Shown piece after piece: positions 9,101 through 18,138 of a DNA stretch of 64,000 bases. The DNA is from Zygaena filipendulae (Eukaryota; Arthropoda; Insecta; Lepidoptera; Zygaenidae). The position numbers and the translations under genes are program-made. The DNA lies in NCBI GenBank assembly GCA_907165275.2, contig CAJRBF020000008.1, positions 62,001-126,000 on the forward strand. The letters run 5' to 3'. Positions within the stretch are counted from its first letter, which is position 1. Each line of letters opens with the position of its first letter. Below the pieces are notes generated by a model that was not told the origin of the DNA, made no database searches, and was given only the letters and a program-made list of their open reading frames with translations.

Positions 9101-11581
9101 GCGTACTTTCGAGGTGTCTTTATCGGGGCGGTATACTGCGCGGTGCGGAATATAATAAGCGAGAGGCGAGGTTGCGGGTTCTGAGACTTTATTTAAAAAA
9201 TCCTTATCGAGGTAATCGTTAATAGTAGCATTGTAGCTAGCGCGTAAATTATAATCCGAGTCTAACTTCCGTTCGAGGGACAACAGCCTCCGTTTGGCTG
9301 TCTGGTATGAGTTACCGAGTATGCTAGGATCTTCGCGAAATGGGAGTGAAACGGCATATCGGCCGTCGGGGTCGCGTGAAACATGTTTATTAAACATTTG
9401 TTCGCATTCGAGGTCTTGTGGACTGTATAGTTTGCGGCTTTGAACAGATTCTAATTCCCAAAATTTTTGCAATGAATTATTTAAATTAAAATCAGTAGTG
9501 TTGTTAGCAATAAAGGCGTGCAGCGCACGTTTTGTATTTTGCGATGAGTAGGTATCACATTCAACAGCTGATCCCATAACTAAATATCCGAGAGTGGATT
9601 GAATTGCGACTGCAGAGGAGCGGGGGTGAAGAACCTTTTGTGATAACAACAAATGTGGGAAAAGACCTGAACCTATGAGGCAATCAACTTCCGAGGGTAA
9701 ATAAAATTCGTTGTCAGCTAGAGCAACGTCTCTAAAGAATTCTAAAGTTTGCATACTCAGTCTCGAGGTAGGTATATTACTTGTTATTCGTTCAACAACC
9801 GAGGCTTTAATTGTGTATCTATAACGCGTATCGAATTTCGATTGAAAAGAGAGGGTAGTGTGACCTAGAATTGGTTGAGCTGTCACACCGATTCCTTGAA
9901 CCAACGAAGGTTCGTAAGTAATCTTTAGATTGAGACGATCACAACAATGTTTTGTGATAAAATTGGCGGTTGAACCAGTATCCAACAATAAGCGTATTGT
10001 TCTTTGAACGTTCGCGGTATTTAATACGATAACGCGGGCGGTGGGTAATATATCACACAGTTTATTATTACTTCTACTTGACATCTCCGAAGTGAACAAA
10101 CAGTTATTTCTTTCACACTGATTATTGTTCTCAATGTTTACAGGTTCACTATTCCGAGAAGGTGTTGACTGATGAGGGGTGCCACTTGGACCTTTTCGAT
10201 AATTAAGCGGGTGTATTGAGTGAGTTGTGGGCGATGCTGTTGCTAGCTCGTTCACACTCGTTTCGATGAGCGGTTGCGCGGGCGCAATCACATGCGCGCG
10301 AGGATGCATTTCGTCGCTGGGGCGACGTTCAAGTGGCGACTGCCGATTAGTTTGAAGATTAACGATATGCGGTCGTCGTATTTCAAAATCATTTAAGTGC
10401 AAAAGGGAATGGTGCTTTTTATTGCACTTAACACAAGTTCGTGTCGAACGACATATTTTAGTGTCGTGAAAACCTAAACAGTTTTTACAAAATGAGAATT
10501 TATTAACAATTTCATGTCGCGATGGCGGGTCTAAATCAATAAATTTTTGACAAAAGTAAAGTGGATGCCTAATTTTGTTACAAACACTGCAATTGCTTTT
10601 TGTTTCGTTGATTACAAGCGATTGGAAAGATTTGTTCTTAATAGAGGGTCGTACTTGCAACGAGCGAGAGGGGAAGATATCACTAGCGTGAGTTTGAGGT
10701 TTAGTTTGCAAGTAAGAGCGAGAGAGTATTTTAGATTGTTCTCGAATGAACTTTTGAAAGAATTCGAAAGTAGGTATATCAGAACCTAGCGAGTTGCGTG
10801 TATATTGTTCGAACAAATTAATAGTTTCTTTGTCTAGTTTACTGAGACCTATGTGTAGTACAATGAAATCGGCTAGGTTGTCGATTTTTAGAAGTTTTAA
10901 AGCGGATACTGAGGCGCAATAATGTTCAACGAATGAATCTAGATTTTGATGAGATGCGTGAGTAATGGGTTTGTATTTAAATATTTTTTGTAAGTATTGC
11001 GTAGCGAGCGTTCGTACGTCTTGGTACCTCTCAACGAGTAGGCTCCAAATTATGTTGTAATTGGAAGCGATGGGTACTACTCCCGCGGTAACGGATAATG
11101 CAGATCCCGACAATTTCGATACTAAGTATTGAATGCGTTCTGCGTCAGTGAGATGTTCATTATCATGAATCATTTCTTTAAAGTTTTGATAAAATAGCGG
11201 CCAATTGGTCGGGTCTCCGTTGAATGAAACTAAATCTAAGACAGGCAGTTTGTGCTTGGGCTTAGAAATAGGTATAGAATTAGTCTCTTTGTGAGATTGA
11301 GCGAGGGATTCTTCGACACTTTTTATGTGACAATATAATTCATCAAACGCTTCTATAGCTTTAAATGAGGGATTATAATTAGCGTTGAGGGAAATATTAG
11401 TAAAATTAATGTCATGAACAACTTGCGTGTATTCTTGTCTAATCTTCGCGAGGGTTTTTGTGCGGACGAGGAACTGCTGCTGTTCATCAGCAGTTGAGGT
11501 CGACTTACTCAAGTCGTATGCATTTTGCAAAATTGAGAATAGACTTTGACGTTTCGCCTCTAAAATAGTTAAAGTCGTCAT
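6173..11581 (-). CDS. BEL/Pao gag-pol polyprotein, uninterrupted
   Basis: 1,802 residues in one frame. In order: a DUF1759-type gag (about 105-260, 'LDLVSFNGDPTNWPLFYQ'); Cys/His zinc knuckles (331-396); an aspartic protease with 'LLDTGSTANF' near 532-541; reverse transcriptase with motif A 'SADLEKMF' near 872 and YTDD near 949-952; an RNase H region (GFADAS near 1122, FSDS near 1201); an HHCC zinc domain (1433-1473); an integrase core with aspartates near 1505 and 1570 and glutamate near 1625 in 'GGIWESN'; and a DUF5641-type tail. All catalytic residues I can check are present. The ATG at 11579-11581 lies about 270 nt inside the primer site, with stops upstream. The copy appears competent for its own transposition, although expression cannot be judged from sequence. 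Confidence 0.95.
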   Translation of the reverse strand: MTTLTILEAKRQSLFSILQNAYDLSKSTSTADEQQQFLVRTKTLAKIRQEYTQVVHDINFTNISLNANYNPSFKAIEAFDELYCHIKSVEESLAQSHKETNSIPISKPKHKLPVLDLVSFNGDPTNWPLFYQNFKEMIHDNEHLTDAERIQYLVSKLSGSALSVTAGVVPIASNYNIIWSLLVERYQDVRTLATQYLQKIFKYKPITHASHQNLDSFVEHYCASVSALKLLKIDNLADFIVLHIGLSKLDKETINLFEQYTRNSLGSDIPTFEFFQKFIREQSKILSRSYLQTKPQTHASDIFPSRSLQVRPSIKNKSFQSLVINETKSNCSVCNKIRHPLYFCQKFIDLDPPSRHEIVNKFSFCKNCLGFHDTKICRSTRTCVKCNKKHHSLLHLNDFEIRRPHIVNLQTNRQSPLERRPSDEMHPRAHVIAPAQPLIETSVNELATASPTTHSIHPLNYRKGPSGTPHQSTPSRNSEPVNIENNNQCERNNCLFTSEMSSRSNNKLCDILPTARVIVLNTANVQRTIRLLLDTGSTANFITKHCCDRLNLKITYEPSLVQGIGVTAQPILGHTTLSFQSKFDTRYRYTIKASVVERITSNIPTSRLSMQTLEFFRDVALADNEFYLPSEVDCLIGSGLFPHLLLSQKVLHPRSSAVAIQSTLGYLVMGSAVECDTYSSQNTKRALHAFIANNTTDFNLNNSLQKFWELESVQSRKLYSPQDLECEQMFNKHVSRDPDGRYAVSLPFREDPSILGNSYQTAKRRLLSLERKLDSDYNLRASYNATINDYLDKDFLNKVSEPATSPLAYYIPHRAVYRPDKDTSKVRIVLDASSKTSSGKSLNDILHCGPNLQSNIFDLLINLRIFAVVISADLEKMFFQLKVKTEHRCFQRILFRFHASDPIETYEFQRVSFGLACSPYLAMRVVRQLITDEGDKYPEAANVASKFSYTDDFMYSVQSDEKALELYHQLVNLFSKGCFNLTKWISNSPTFLQQIPEQRRVIKDIKFNSDSETKLVGLRWNPAHDYFTFRVETISNTKKCTKRSILAKTASLYDPLGLLSPLTAGMKLLIQECWDRELAWDDDAPPDIANTWNQIESELENLANIKIPRHVGIVENSYVTLLGFADASERCYGAVIYLRIGPLDAHASNVSLLCAKSRVAPLKKLTLARLELCAAHLLALLIQSVQSVIETRLPISKIMAFSDSTITLAWIRSSPHRWHTFVANRTAAIQDILSPASWYHVPGSKNPSDLISRPISPAKLLNHAEWINGPDWVSRPRSDWPTSSYKKINIPRNIPEQKIISLLQTAKPVPHFIHSLAHRVSKWNTLLNVLVYVLRFLKILKTNGPISVSDLDTAETCVIKYVQSTHFAQDIKLLKANKLKECSVTLRKLNPLFDDDDVLRVGGRLQNAQLPYQQQHPILLPSKDRIIQLLVENYHRANLHAGPSLLLALLRHKFWLLAARNLVRKVVHSCNVCFKIKPKETYPIMGNLPDFRVNQVKCFAKTGVDYMGPLYITLAKRRGIKGQKAYVCLFICLATKALHLELVSDLSTEMFVASFKRFISRRGPVSLIVSDGGRNFIGARRYFNELDQLIRSDEYTNAILRELTPRKIEFKINPPYAPHMGGIWESNVKSVKTHLNKVIGTQTLTYEEMNTLLVQIEALMNSRPLCVLSSDPSEPTALTPSHFLTFTPLNYLPAPNLDEIPITRIQRYALVDKLLQSYWKRWHVEYLTSLQSRDKWNTPSNPIKLNQVVVIREDNVPPLAWPLAVIEELYPGNDGIVRVVKLRTRTGSYVRSVTRVCPLPTQ

Positions 11582-11851
11582 TGTTTTTATGCGGATGCGG
11601 CGCGGAAAAAATAATATTTAATTTAAAATATTAAAGCGGGTGCGGAAAAATATTAATATTTAATTTAATTTAAAATATTATTTAGCGGGTGCGGTATGCG
11701 GTATGGTCAGCCTAGGTTGTGTGTACTTGTTATGTGTAAATGGTGTTTAGATAATGAAATATGATGAGGTTGCGGTGTGTAATAGAATCTTGCGGATAAT
11801 TAAAAGGGAAATATGATGGATTTTGTCGCGATTGGACCGAAAAAGGGATAG

Positions 11852-11869
11852 ATCCGGCTCGAAGGACCA
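11852..11869 (-). promoter_or_regulatory. BEL-1 primer binding site, tRNA-Tyr type
   Basis: The plus strand reads 'atccggctcgaaggacca', the 3' end of animal tRNA-Tyr including CCA. The site lies 6 nt inside the 5' LTR (11876-12256), the expected place for minus-strand priming. The tRNA assignment rests on my knowledge of the conserved tRNA-Tyr acceptor stem. Confidence 0.8.
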
Positions 11870-11875
11870 AAAGTA

Positions 11876-12256
11876 TGGAGTAGCCCGAAAAGAGAAGTCC
11901 GGGCAATGAGGGGTGAGGATGAGAAATAAGGATAAATACCTTTGAGAGCAGGTGCTGGTTCTCCTTCGGTTCTTCTTCGCGACGTTTCTATCACACTTAA
12001 TTTTAATTACACCATCAGTCAGTACACTTATTACACTAGGCCTAGTTTTGCGGTGCGGTGCGGTGCGGTTTTTTTGTTTGATGCGCGGGCGCGGAGCGGT
12101 GTAGCTCGCCGTGGCGGCGGATGTACTCTCGGGTCGAGGGAACAGTTGGAACTGGGTGCGTGATGGGGATGGAATCAGTTATAAGGGATACAGATTCCAT
12201 AGATTAGGTATAGAGGTAGGTCGAGTGTAGGCGTGTGTGCGTATGCGGCGCAACCA
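11876..12256 (-). repeat. BEL-1 5' LTR
   Basis: 381 bp, identical as read to 5448-5828. On the minus strand this LTR is upstream of gag-pol and holds its promoter. Confidence 0.93.
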
Positions 12257-12261
12257 AACTC
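12257..12261 (+). repeat. Target-site duplication of BEL-1 (right copy)
   Basis: AACTC, matching 5443-5447. One copy is part of the original polB codons. Confidence 0.95.
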
Positions 12262-14815
12262 GAACGATCAGTTATGTTCTCATATCTGCGGAGGTGTGGC
12301 TACCGAATTACCTCCAAAAGGTTCCTTTATAGAATTTAAAAATTATGACCGAAAGCAAAACGTTCCTTTTGTTGTTTATGCAGATTTTGAAGCTATGCTC
12401 GAAACTTACGATAGTTGCGAACCCGATCCGTTAAAATCTTCTACAGTGACTCAACAGCGACATGTACCTGTAGCTTTTGCCTATCACCTCGTTTGTACAG
12501 TAGATTCACGATACAACCACATAACCTCATATAGAGGACGTGATTGTGCAGATAAGTTTGTTAAATCTATTTGTGACGATGCAAAGAAAATCAGCGAAAT
12601 ATTAAATAAAAACGTGCCTATGGTTTTTACTGATACTGATGCTTATAATTATGAGAACGCAGAGACTTGTCACATTTGCGAGGGTCTAATAACAGTAGAT
12701 AAAGTTCGTGATCATTGTCATTTGACAGGACAGTTCCGTGGCGCTGCTCATAGTTACTGTAATTTAAAATATCAAGTACCAAAGTTCTTGCCTGTTGTCT
12801 TTCATAACCTGTCGGGTTATGATTGTCATCTTTTTATCAAAGAATTAGGGAAAGCCCCCGGGTCTATTAAGGTAATACCGAAAACAAAAGAAAACTATAT
12901 TTCTTTCACAAAGTTTATTCCGATTACTGGACAAGATTATTTTCAAATAAGATTTGTGGATTCTTTCAAGTTTTTGGGGACAAGCTTAGAAAAGTTAGCC
13001 GCAACCATGAAAAAGGATGAATTTAGATACTTAAAATTTTACTATCCTGATGAAAAACACTTTAATCTGCTCACTCGAAAAGGAGTGTATCCATATGATT
13101 ACATGTCTAGTTGGGAACGATATGCTGATACCTGTTTACCGTCTAAAGACCGTTTTTTTAACTCGCTTACGAATGAATCAATTACCGATGAAGATTACGA
13201 ACACGCTCGAGCGATGTGGCTTGAGTTTTCTATTAATAATATGGGTCAATTTACTGATTTGTATCTCGAGTCAGACGTCCTTTTGTTGACTGATATCTAT
13301 GAAAATTTTAGATTAACATGTAAACAATATTATCAACTCGATCCCGCCTTTTATCTTACTGCACCAAGTTTTTCATTTGATGCAATGCTTTTAAAAACTC
13401 GCGTTCGGTTGGAACTTATAAGTGATTTAGAAATTTTTCGTTTGATACAACAAGGTATTAGAGGTGGCGTTTGCATGTGCTCCAAACGACACGCTAAAGC
13501 TAATCATAGATATCTGGAAACTTTTGACCCCTCTACGCCAAGCTCGTACATTATGTATTTAGATTGTAATAATTTGTACGGATATAGTATGTGTCAAACA
13601 TTACCTCATTCAGACTTCAGATTTTTAAGCGATAGTGAAATTAAGAAGTTAGAGTTAAATATAATACACATTACGGATGACGCTGAAAATGGCTTTATTC
13701 TTGAGGTTGATTTATTTTATCCTCCAAATTTACATACCCAACACAATGATTTTCCATTTTGTCCTGAAAAAATTAAATCTCCCACAGGAAAAACAAAAAA
13801 ATTAATACCCAACTTATATGACAAATATCACTACGTTATTCATTACGTTCACCTTAAAAAATGCTTAGAACATGGTTTGGTTTTAAGAAAAATCCATCGA
13901 GCTATAACTTTCAAACAAAGTAATTTTTTAAAACAATATATAGACCTTAATACTGAGCTGCGTCAGAGAGCTCAATCTGTTTTTGAACAAGATTTTTTTA
14001 AATTGTTAAATAATAGTATATTTGGAAAAACATTGGAAAACACAGAACAATGGGTAGATGTACGATTGGTAAATAAGTGGTCAGACATGAATAACCAAAC
14101 AAAAAAATTTATTGGTGCCGAGAAGTTGATAGCGAACCCAAATTTTCACAGCGGATCAATATTTTCTGGCGACCTAGTAGCAATACAAATGAAACGTTCA
14201 AGGGTTGTTCTAAACAAGCCGATCTACATTGGATTTGCTGTACTCGAACTTTCTAAAAGTCATATGTATGACTTCCATTACTCAGTAATAAAGCCATTTT
14301 ACGAAAATCGTATTGAAGTATGTTATACTGATACTGATAGTTTTATTTACAATATACAGACAGAAGATGTTTACAGAGATTTTAAAATGAATTTTTTAAA
14401 ATATTTTGATACTAGCAGTTACGATTACAATAACAAGTTTGGTTTGCCAATTGTAAACAAAAAGATTCCTGGGTTGTTTAAGGACGAAATGGGTGGTAAG
14501 ATAGTTAAGGAGTTTGTAGGGTTAAGGTCAAAGCTTTATTGTATTAAAACTTCAGACAGAACGATTAAAAAAGCAAAAGGAACAAAACGAAATGTAATTA
14601 AAAATTTGCATGCATCAGACTATAAACATGTCTTATACAATTGTGATGTCGTTCGAAAAAGAAACGTTTTGTTTAAAACAATCAAGCATGAAATATTTAC
14701 TCAATCCGTAAATAAAATTGCTCTTTCAGCCAATGATGATAAGCGGTTGTTAGAATCAGATAAGGTGACAACCATCGCCTGGGGTAATCAGTCAATAATT
14801 ATTTGTACTGCTTAA
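12262..14815 (+). pseudogene. polB: Polinton family B DNA polymerase, 3' part (exonuclease and polymerase domains)
   Basis: The continuation of the polymerase after the BEL-1 insertion. Proofreading motifs are visible: Exo I 'YADFEA' near 12380, Exo II 'NLSGYD' and Exo III 'YLESD'. Polymerase motifs are motif A 'DCNNLYG' near 13562, motif B 'NNSIFGK' and motif C 'YTDTDS' at about 14323. This pattern is that of protein-primed PolB of Polintons and adenoviruses. No internal stop or frameshift is seen, so the only visible lesion in the gene is the retrotransposon. An open frame technically starts inside the LTR (12233), which could give a short chimeric N-terminus but lacks the zinc-finger region. 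Confidence 0.93.
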
Positions 14816-15409
14816 TTTTTTTCACTATTTCATAGAATGTAACTATTAATATAGAGTATTATAAAATATTAGGTAGAAATAAGATTGTTTAAATTATCCG
14901 TAGGATAATGATTATTATAATTATATACGAAATTGTAAGCAATATTATGTAATAGATATGTATTAATATTAAGTAAATATGAATACAGTGTAAGTTAATT
15001 TTAGTGTTTTCTGAAATATAAATAAATTTTAAATTACATTAAAACCAAGAGTTTTATTTGACTTTTCACTTTGATACAAATACAATGTTGCTGTTAGAAC
15101 ATGTACCGACATGTTTCATTATAATCACAATAATAACATATAACATTACAACATAGAAATATGATCATCAGTCTCCGTGCTTGTACAAACAGTAACATGT
15201 TTAGACATGTTCCAACTTGGAAACTTCAACACATAGGCACTGTAGTTTTGTTTAGCTCCTCGAACAGTCATTACCGAGACGCGCTCGATCGAGGTACTGT
15301 CATCAGCTTCGTATCGATTTGGAATTGTAAGCATGCATTTTTAATTTGTTAAGTACCTACTATTATTCTGATAAGTGGACCGATTATAATTTTTTGATTG
15401 TTTCAGATC
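14816..15409. other. Spacer between polB and the next Polinton gene
   Basis: AT-rich, with a possible polyadenylation signal in 'ataaataaatttt' near 15020. 15080-15210 contains several ACATGT hexamers ('aacatgtaccgacatgtttc', 'acatgtttagacatgttc'), a candidate imperfect palindromic regulatory cluster upstream of the gene at 15410. A pyrimidine-rich acceptor ('gattgtttcag') ends the spacer. Confidence 0.5.
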
Positions 15410-15853
15410 ATGTCTACTCCTAGTGATATATATGAACAATGCGCACAAGATCCTCTAGAAGGGTTTAGTCAAGAATTTCCTGAAGTCAGCAAAAGGAAAA
15501 AGTCCAGAAAGCTGCAGCCAACATTGCTTTCACAAACCACACAAGCCGCCTTTGAAGAGGTGTTTAACAAGAACGAAGATGGAGCATGCAGTTCATTGAG
15601 CAAGCAGAATGTTAAAAAGAGGAGCTTTGGCACCACATTCGTAGCCAGCAGGGAGCCGTTAAGGAAAACAACAAAGCTAATTAAACTTAGCATTACTGAC
15701 GTAAGCAATCCAGAAAATTCGTTGGTGTTAGTGAAGGCTCAATATCCTGTTAAGGATGGAAGTGCAACAGATCATATTTTGGACGATGCTGAGGCATTAA
15801 TTAACAAAATTTCAAAAACAATATGCGGCTATAGTGCATGTTTATACATGTAA
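15410..15853 (+). CDS. Polinton-associated protein of unknown function
   Basis: About 147 residues from ATG 15410. The ATG follows a splice-acceptor-like 'tttgattgtttcag' by 3 nt, so a non-coding or short upstream exon is likely. The N-terminal half is polar with a basic cluster ('SKRKKSRK') resembling a nuclear localisation signal. The C-terminal half is predicted helical and ends 'DDAEALINKISKTICGY'. No family is recognised. It is the last plus-strand gene before the converging minus-strand block. A decayed duplicate of its 3' end follows at 15917-16021. Confidence 0.55.
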   Translation: MSTPSDIYEQCAQDPLEGFSQEFPEVSKRKKSRKLQPTLLSQTTQAAFEEVFNKNEDGACSSLSKQNVKKRSFGTTFVASREPLRKTTKLIKLSITDVSNPENSLVLVKAQYPVKDGSATDHILDDAEALINKISKTICGYSACLYM

Positions 15854-15916
15854 AATTAATAAGTAAGATGAAGAAAATAACGTAGAAGAAGACAAAGTAT
15901 GTTGGCAATCCAAGTC

Positions 15917-16021
15917 GATGGCGCTAGTGACGGCTTAATATCCAGTTCAGGATGAAAGTGCTACAAATAATATTTTGGATGGTACTGAAGCATTAATTAA
16001 CAAAATTTCAACAACAGTATA
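15917..16021 (+). pseudogene. Decayed tandem copy of the 3' end of the preceding gene
   Basis: This matches 15721-15828 at an offset of 196 bp. Shared stretches include 'gaagtgc.acaga', 'atattttgga.g.t.ctga' and 'gcattaattaacaaaatttca'. It has no start codon and diverged ends, so it is a remnant rather than a gene. Confidence 0.7.
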
Positions 16022-16205
16022 ACAGCTATGTGTAAAAATTGTTATTTGTTTATGTAAGATGACTATATTTATATTCATATATGTTTTTGTAATAAAACAA
16101 TGGTCTAATAAAATCGGTGTTTTCATAATACTATACGAGGGTAAGGTTTAGTAAAAAAACAAGTTATTATTAATTATTTTTAATGAAAAAATTAAGTGAT
16201 AGATT

Positions 16206-16706
16206 TCAATTACTAAAATAGTTTTCTAAATAACATAATTTTAAACAAGTTACATTTTTTAACGCACAATATTTCTTATGATTAACACAGTTATGGTTGA
16301 ATAAATCAGTACAGTACACTTTATGTAATGTAGAAAAGTTTGAAAATCTTATTTCTTCAAGTTTCTTGCTTAAATCTATAACTTCGCAATTAGAGCATAA
16401 TTCTTTGATCCACTTGATTTTTTCGATTCCTTTTACTAGGACCTTCTTATGTTCTAAATAAGGAGCGATGACTCGTTGAAACTCTCTATAATCTATATAG
16501 CCTTCATTCCAGTAAATACCTCTGTTTCGTTGCAACCACTGAACTTGTTTTTTTTCTTCGAATGTTAAAAAATTATAGGAGTATGGTGGTTTAACTAAAA
16601 ATGTTTGTGTTTGGTATTTTGTTGCAATTGCCACTTTTTTAACAATGAATTTATTATTCGCATCTTTAAAACCTTGAAGATCGGCTATTATAATGTCAGG
16701 ATTCAT
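16206..16706 (-). CDS. Polinton-associated hypothetical protein, possible nuclease-like fold
   Basis: 166 residues. Its ATG overlaps the stop of the major capsid gene by 4 nt (ATGA), so it ends the capsid gene string. The N-terminus 'IIIADLQGFKD' followed by hydrophobic strands resembles the first strand and acidic residue of RNase H-like/DEDD exonucleases. The C-terminus carries Cys and His in a 'NCVNHKKYCALKN' pattern. Similar proteins seem to recur next to capsid genes in arthropod Polintons. The nuclease idea is only an inference from motif shape; the catalytic set is not complete by eye. Confidence 0.6.
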   Translation of the reverse strand: MNPDIIIADLQGFKDANNKFIVKKVAIATKYQTQTFLVKPPYSYNFLTFEEKKQVQWLQRNRGIYWNEGYIDYREFQRVIAPYLEHKKVLVKGIEKIKWIKELCSNCEVIDLSKKLEEIRFSNFSTLHKVYCTDLFNHNCVNHKKYCALKNVTCLKLCYLENYFSN

Positions 16707-17917
16707 GATAGCTTTTTCACCGTGCTGCTGAGTGGTTTATACTCGATAATGCAATCGTTGAGTATAAGACAGTAGGCTGAAGTTTGATCAGGTATCTCAG
16801 AATCTGCTTCGAGTTCAACGCGTACGTCGACAACAGGCCCTGACTTCAAATTGTCAATTTGTCTGGAGCAATCGATAACGAACAATGGCATTAAATCTTT
16901 GAATTGCTTAGGGCTTAGCAAAGCTTCTGATCGCCTTCCATAATACGACTGTTGAAATCTTGCGTATTGCTCGTATATTAAAGCAAATCTGTCATTTGCA
17001 AAGTTTATATTTAAATTTTCATATGGAAAGTAAGTTGAGTTAAGGTACACCTTGATGTTACTTAGGTTACAATGATCGAACTGCGCCATATCAGAACTTG
17101 CATTGTTCTTTCGGTTCGTTTGCAATCCAATAATTACATATCGTGGTTTTTCTATTTGAGATGCAGTTTTTATTGACCACGTATGTTTAGTGGTTTTAGG
17201 TAAAGCTGGATATTCATACAAATCCCAATTTCTAAATACAATCTGGAGTGGTCGGTCTTTTTCTAAATACTTGAGAAGATTAATCCTTTCTCTATCTGAA
17301 ACTCGTACGTGTGGTACCCGCCAAATTATTTTATTTATAATTACGTCTTCAATAACCTCATCGTTGTTAAGTTTAACAGCGTTTAAATTTGTGTTGCTTC
17401 GTAACAATATCAATTCGTGCCGACAATTGATCACAACTTTTTGATAATCTTCAGCGAAGCCAAGTATATTTTTGAGGGGAATGGAAACTGCGAAACTGCC
17501 TCCGTGAGTATTTGTAATACCGCCTATATCCCAGCCCCAGGCTCTTGACATTTTAGATTCACTCTCATTCATTGAAACCAACGCTTTCATTGTAGTACTT
17601 ATTCCAGCGTTTTTTATTTTATCTATTTCAACTCCGTTTAACTCATACCGAATATCTTGAAATAGGTAAAGAAGAGAATTATTTGTAAAATGTACAGTGT
17701 TTACTTGCTCTTTAGTATCTCGTTTTTTAACATCAACTTGTCCTTCCAAGTATAAAGTGCTCGCTGATGGCAATATGTACAAATCTTGTTGGTTGATCGG
17801 AATGCGTATTTCATCATTCCTGTTGAAACTTGTTACATATGGTTTATATGAATGGAATTCGACCCCTTCAACGGAATTGTCGTAAGATGGAACAGATAAA
17901 ACGTCTAAGATATTCAT
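16703..17917 (-). CDS. Major capsid protein, double jelly-roll
   Basis: 404 residues. It resembles the double jelly-roll capsid proteins of Polintons/adintoviruses. Features are an N-terminal 'VEFHSYKPYVTSFNRNDE', the strand-rich 'LPSASTLYLEGQV', the 'YELNGVEIDKIKNAG' loop and a C-terminal 'YCLILNDCIIEY' strand. Such proteins trimerise into pseudo-hexameric capsomers. It overlaps its neighbours by 4 nt on each side. No stop or frameshift is seen and the length is in the family range. Assignment relies on the pattern and on synteny with the penton-like gene and protease. Confidence 0.85.
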   Translation of the reverse strand: MNILDVLSVPSYDNSVEGVEFHSYKPYVTSFNRNDEIRIPINQQDLYILPSASTLYLEGQVDVKKRDTKEQVNTVHFTNNSLLYLFQDIRYELNGVEIDKIKNAGISTTMKALVSMNESESKMSRAWGWDIGGITNTHGGSFAVSIPLKNILGFAEDYQKVVINCRHELILLRSNTNLNAVKLNNDEVIEDVIINKIIWRVPHVRVSDRERINLLKYLEKDRPLQIVFRNWDLYEYPALPKTTKHTWSIKTASQIEKPRYVIIGLQTNRKNNASSDMAQFDHCNLSNIKVYLNSTYFPYENLNINFANDRFALIYEQYARFQQSYYGRRSEALLSPKQFKDLMPLFVIDCSRQIDNLKSGPVVDVRVELEADSEIPDQTSAYCLILNDCIIEYKPLSSTVKKLS

Positions 17918-18138
17918 TTTAATAATCCGATCAATTTAAGGAATGCTTTATTATCTTTATTTAACTTATTTTTTTTCCTACAAGATGTTTTGTTGATGGT
18001 TACTCGCGCAGAACTAACGATTTTTGATTTTCGAATTAACTTATTTTTTTTCCTATAAGGAGATGTTTTGTTGAGGGTTACTCGCGCAGAACTGATGGTT
18101 TTTGATTTTCGAGGCACGTATTTATTGTAATCAATCAT
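17914..18138 (-). CDS. Small basic protein with an internal duplication
   Basis: 74 residues, strongly Lys/Arg-rich. Residues about 13-33 and 39-58 are near copies ('SSARVTLNKTS' and 'SSARVTINKTS', each followed by a 'RKKNKL' basic patch). The duplication is also plain at DNA level. The gene overlaps the penton-like gene by 8 nt and the major capsid gene by 4 nt. By position and charge it could be a DNA-condensing core protein like the small basic proteins of adenovirus cores; that is inference. It is short, but the overlaps on both sides argue it is real. Confidence 0.65.
   Translation of the reverse strand: MIDYNKYVPRKSKTISSARVTLNKTSPYRKKNKLIRKSKIVSSARVTINKTSCRKKNKLNKDNKAFLKLIGLLK

Larger units (their letters stand above)
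5448..12256 (-). mobile_element. Apparently complete BEL/Pao LTR retrotransposon (BEL-1)
   Basis: A 6,809-bp element on the minus strand. It has 381-bp LTRs that begin TG and end CA on the plus strand, a 5-bp AACTC target duplication, a tRNA-Tyr-type primer site, a purine-rich tract and one uninterrupted gag-pol frame. The two LTRs look identical base for base, which indicates a very recent insertion. It interrupts the Polinton polB. No envelope gene is present. Confidence 0.95.
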
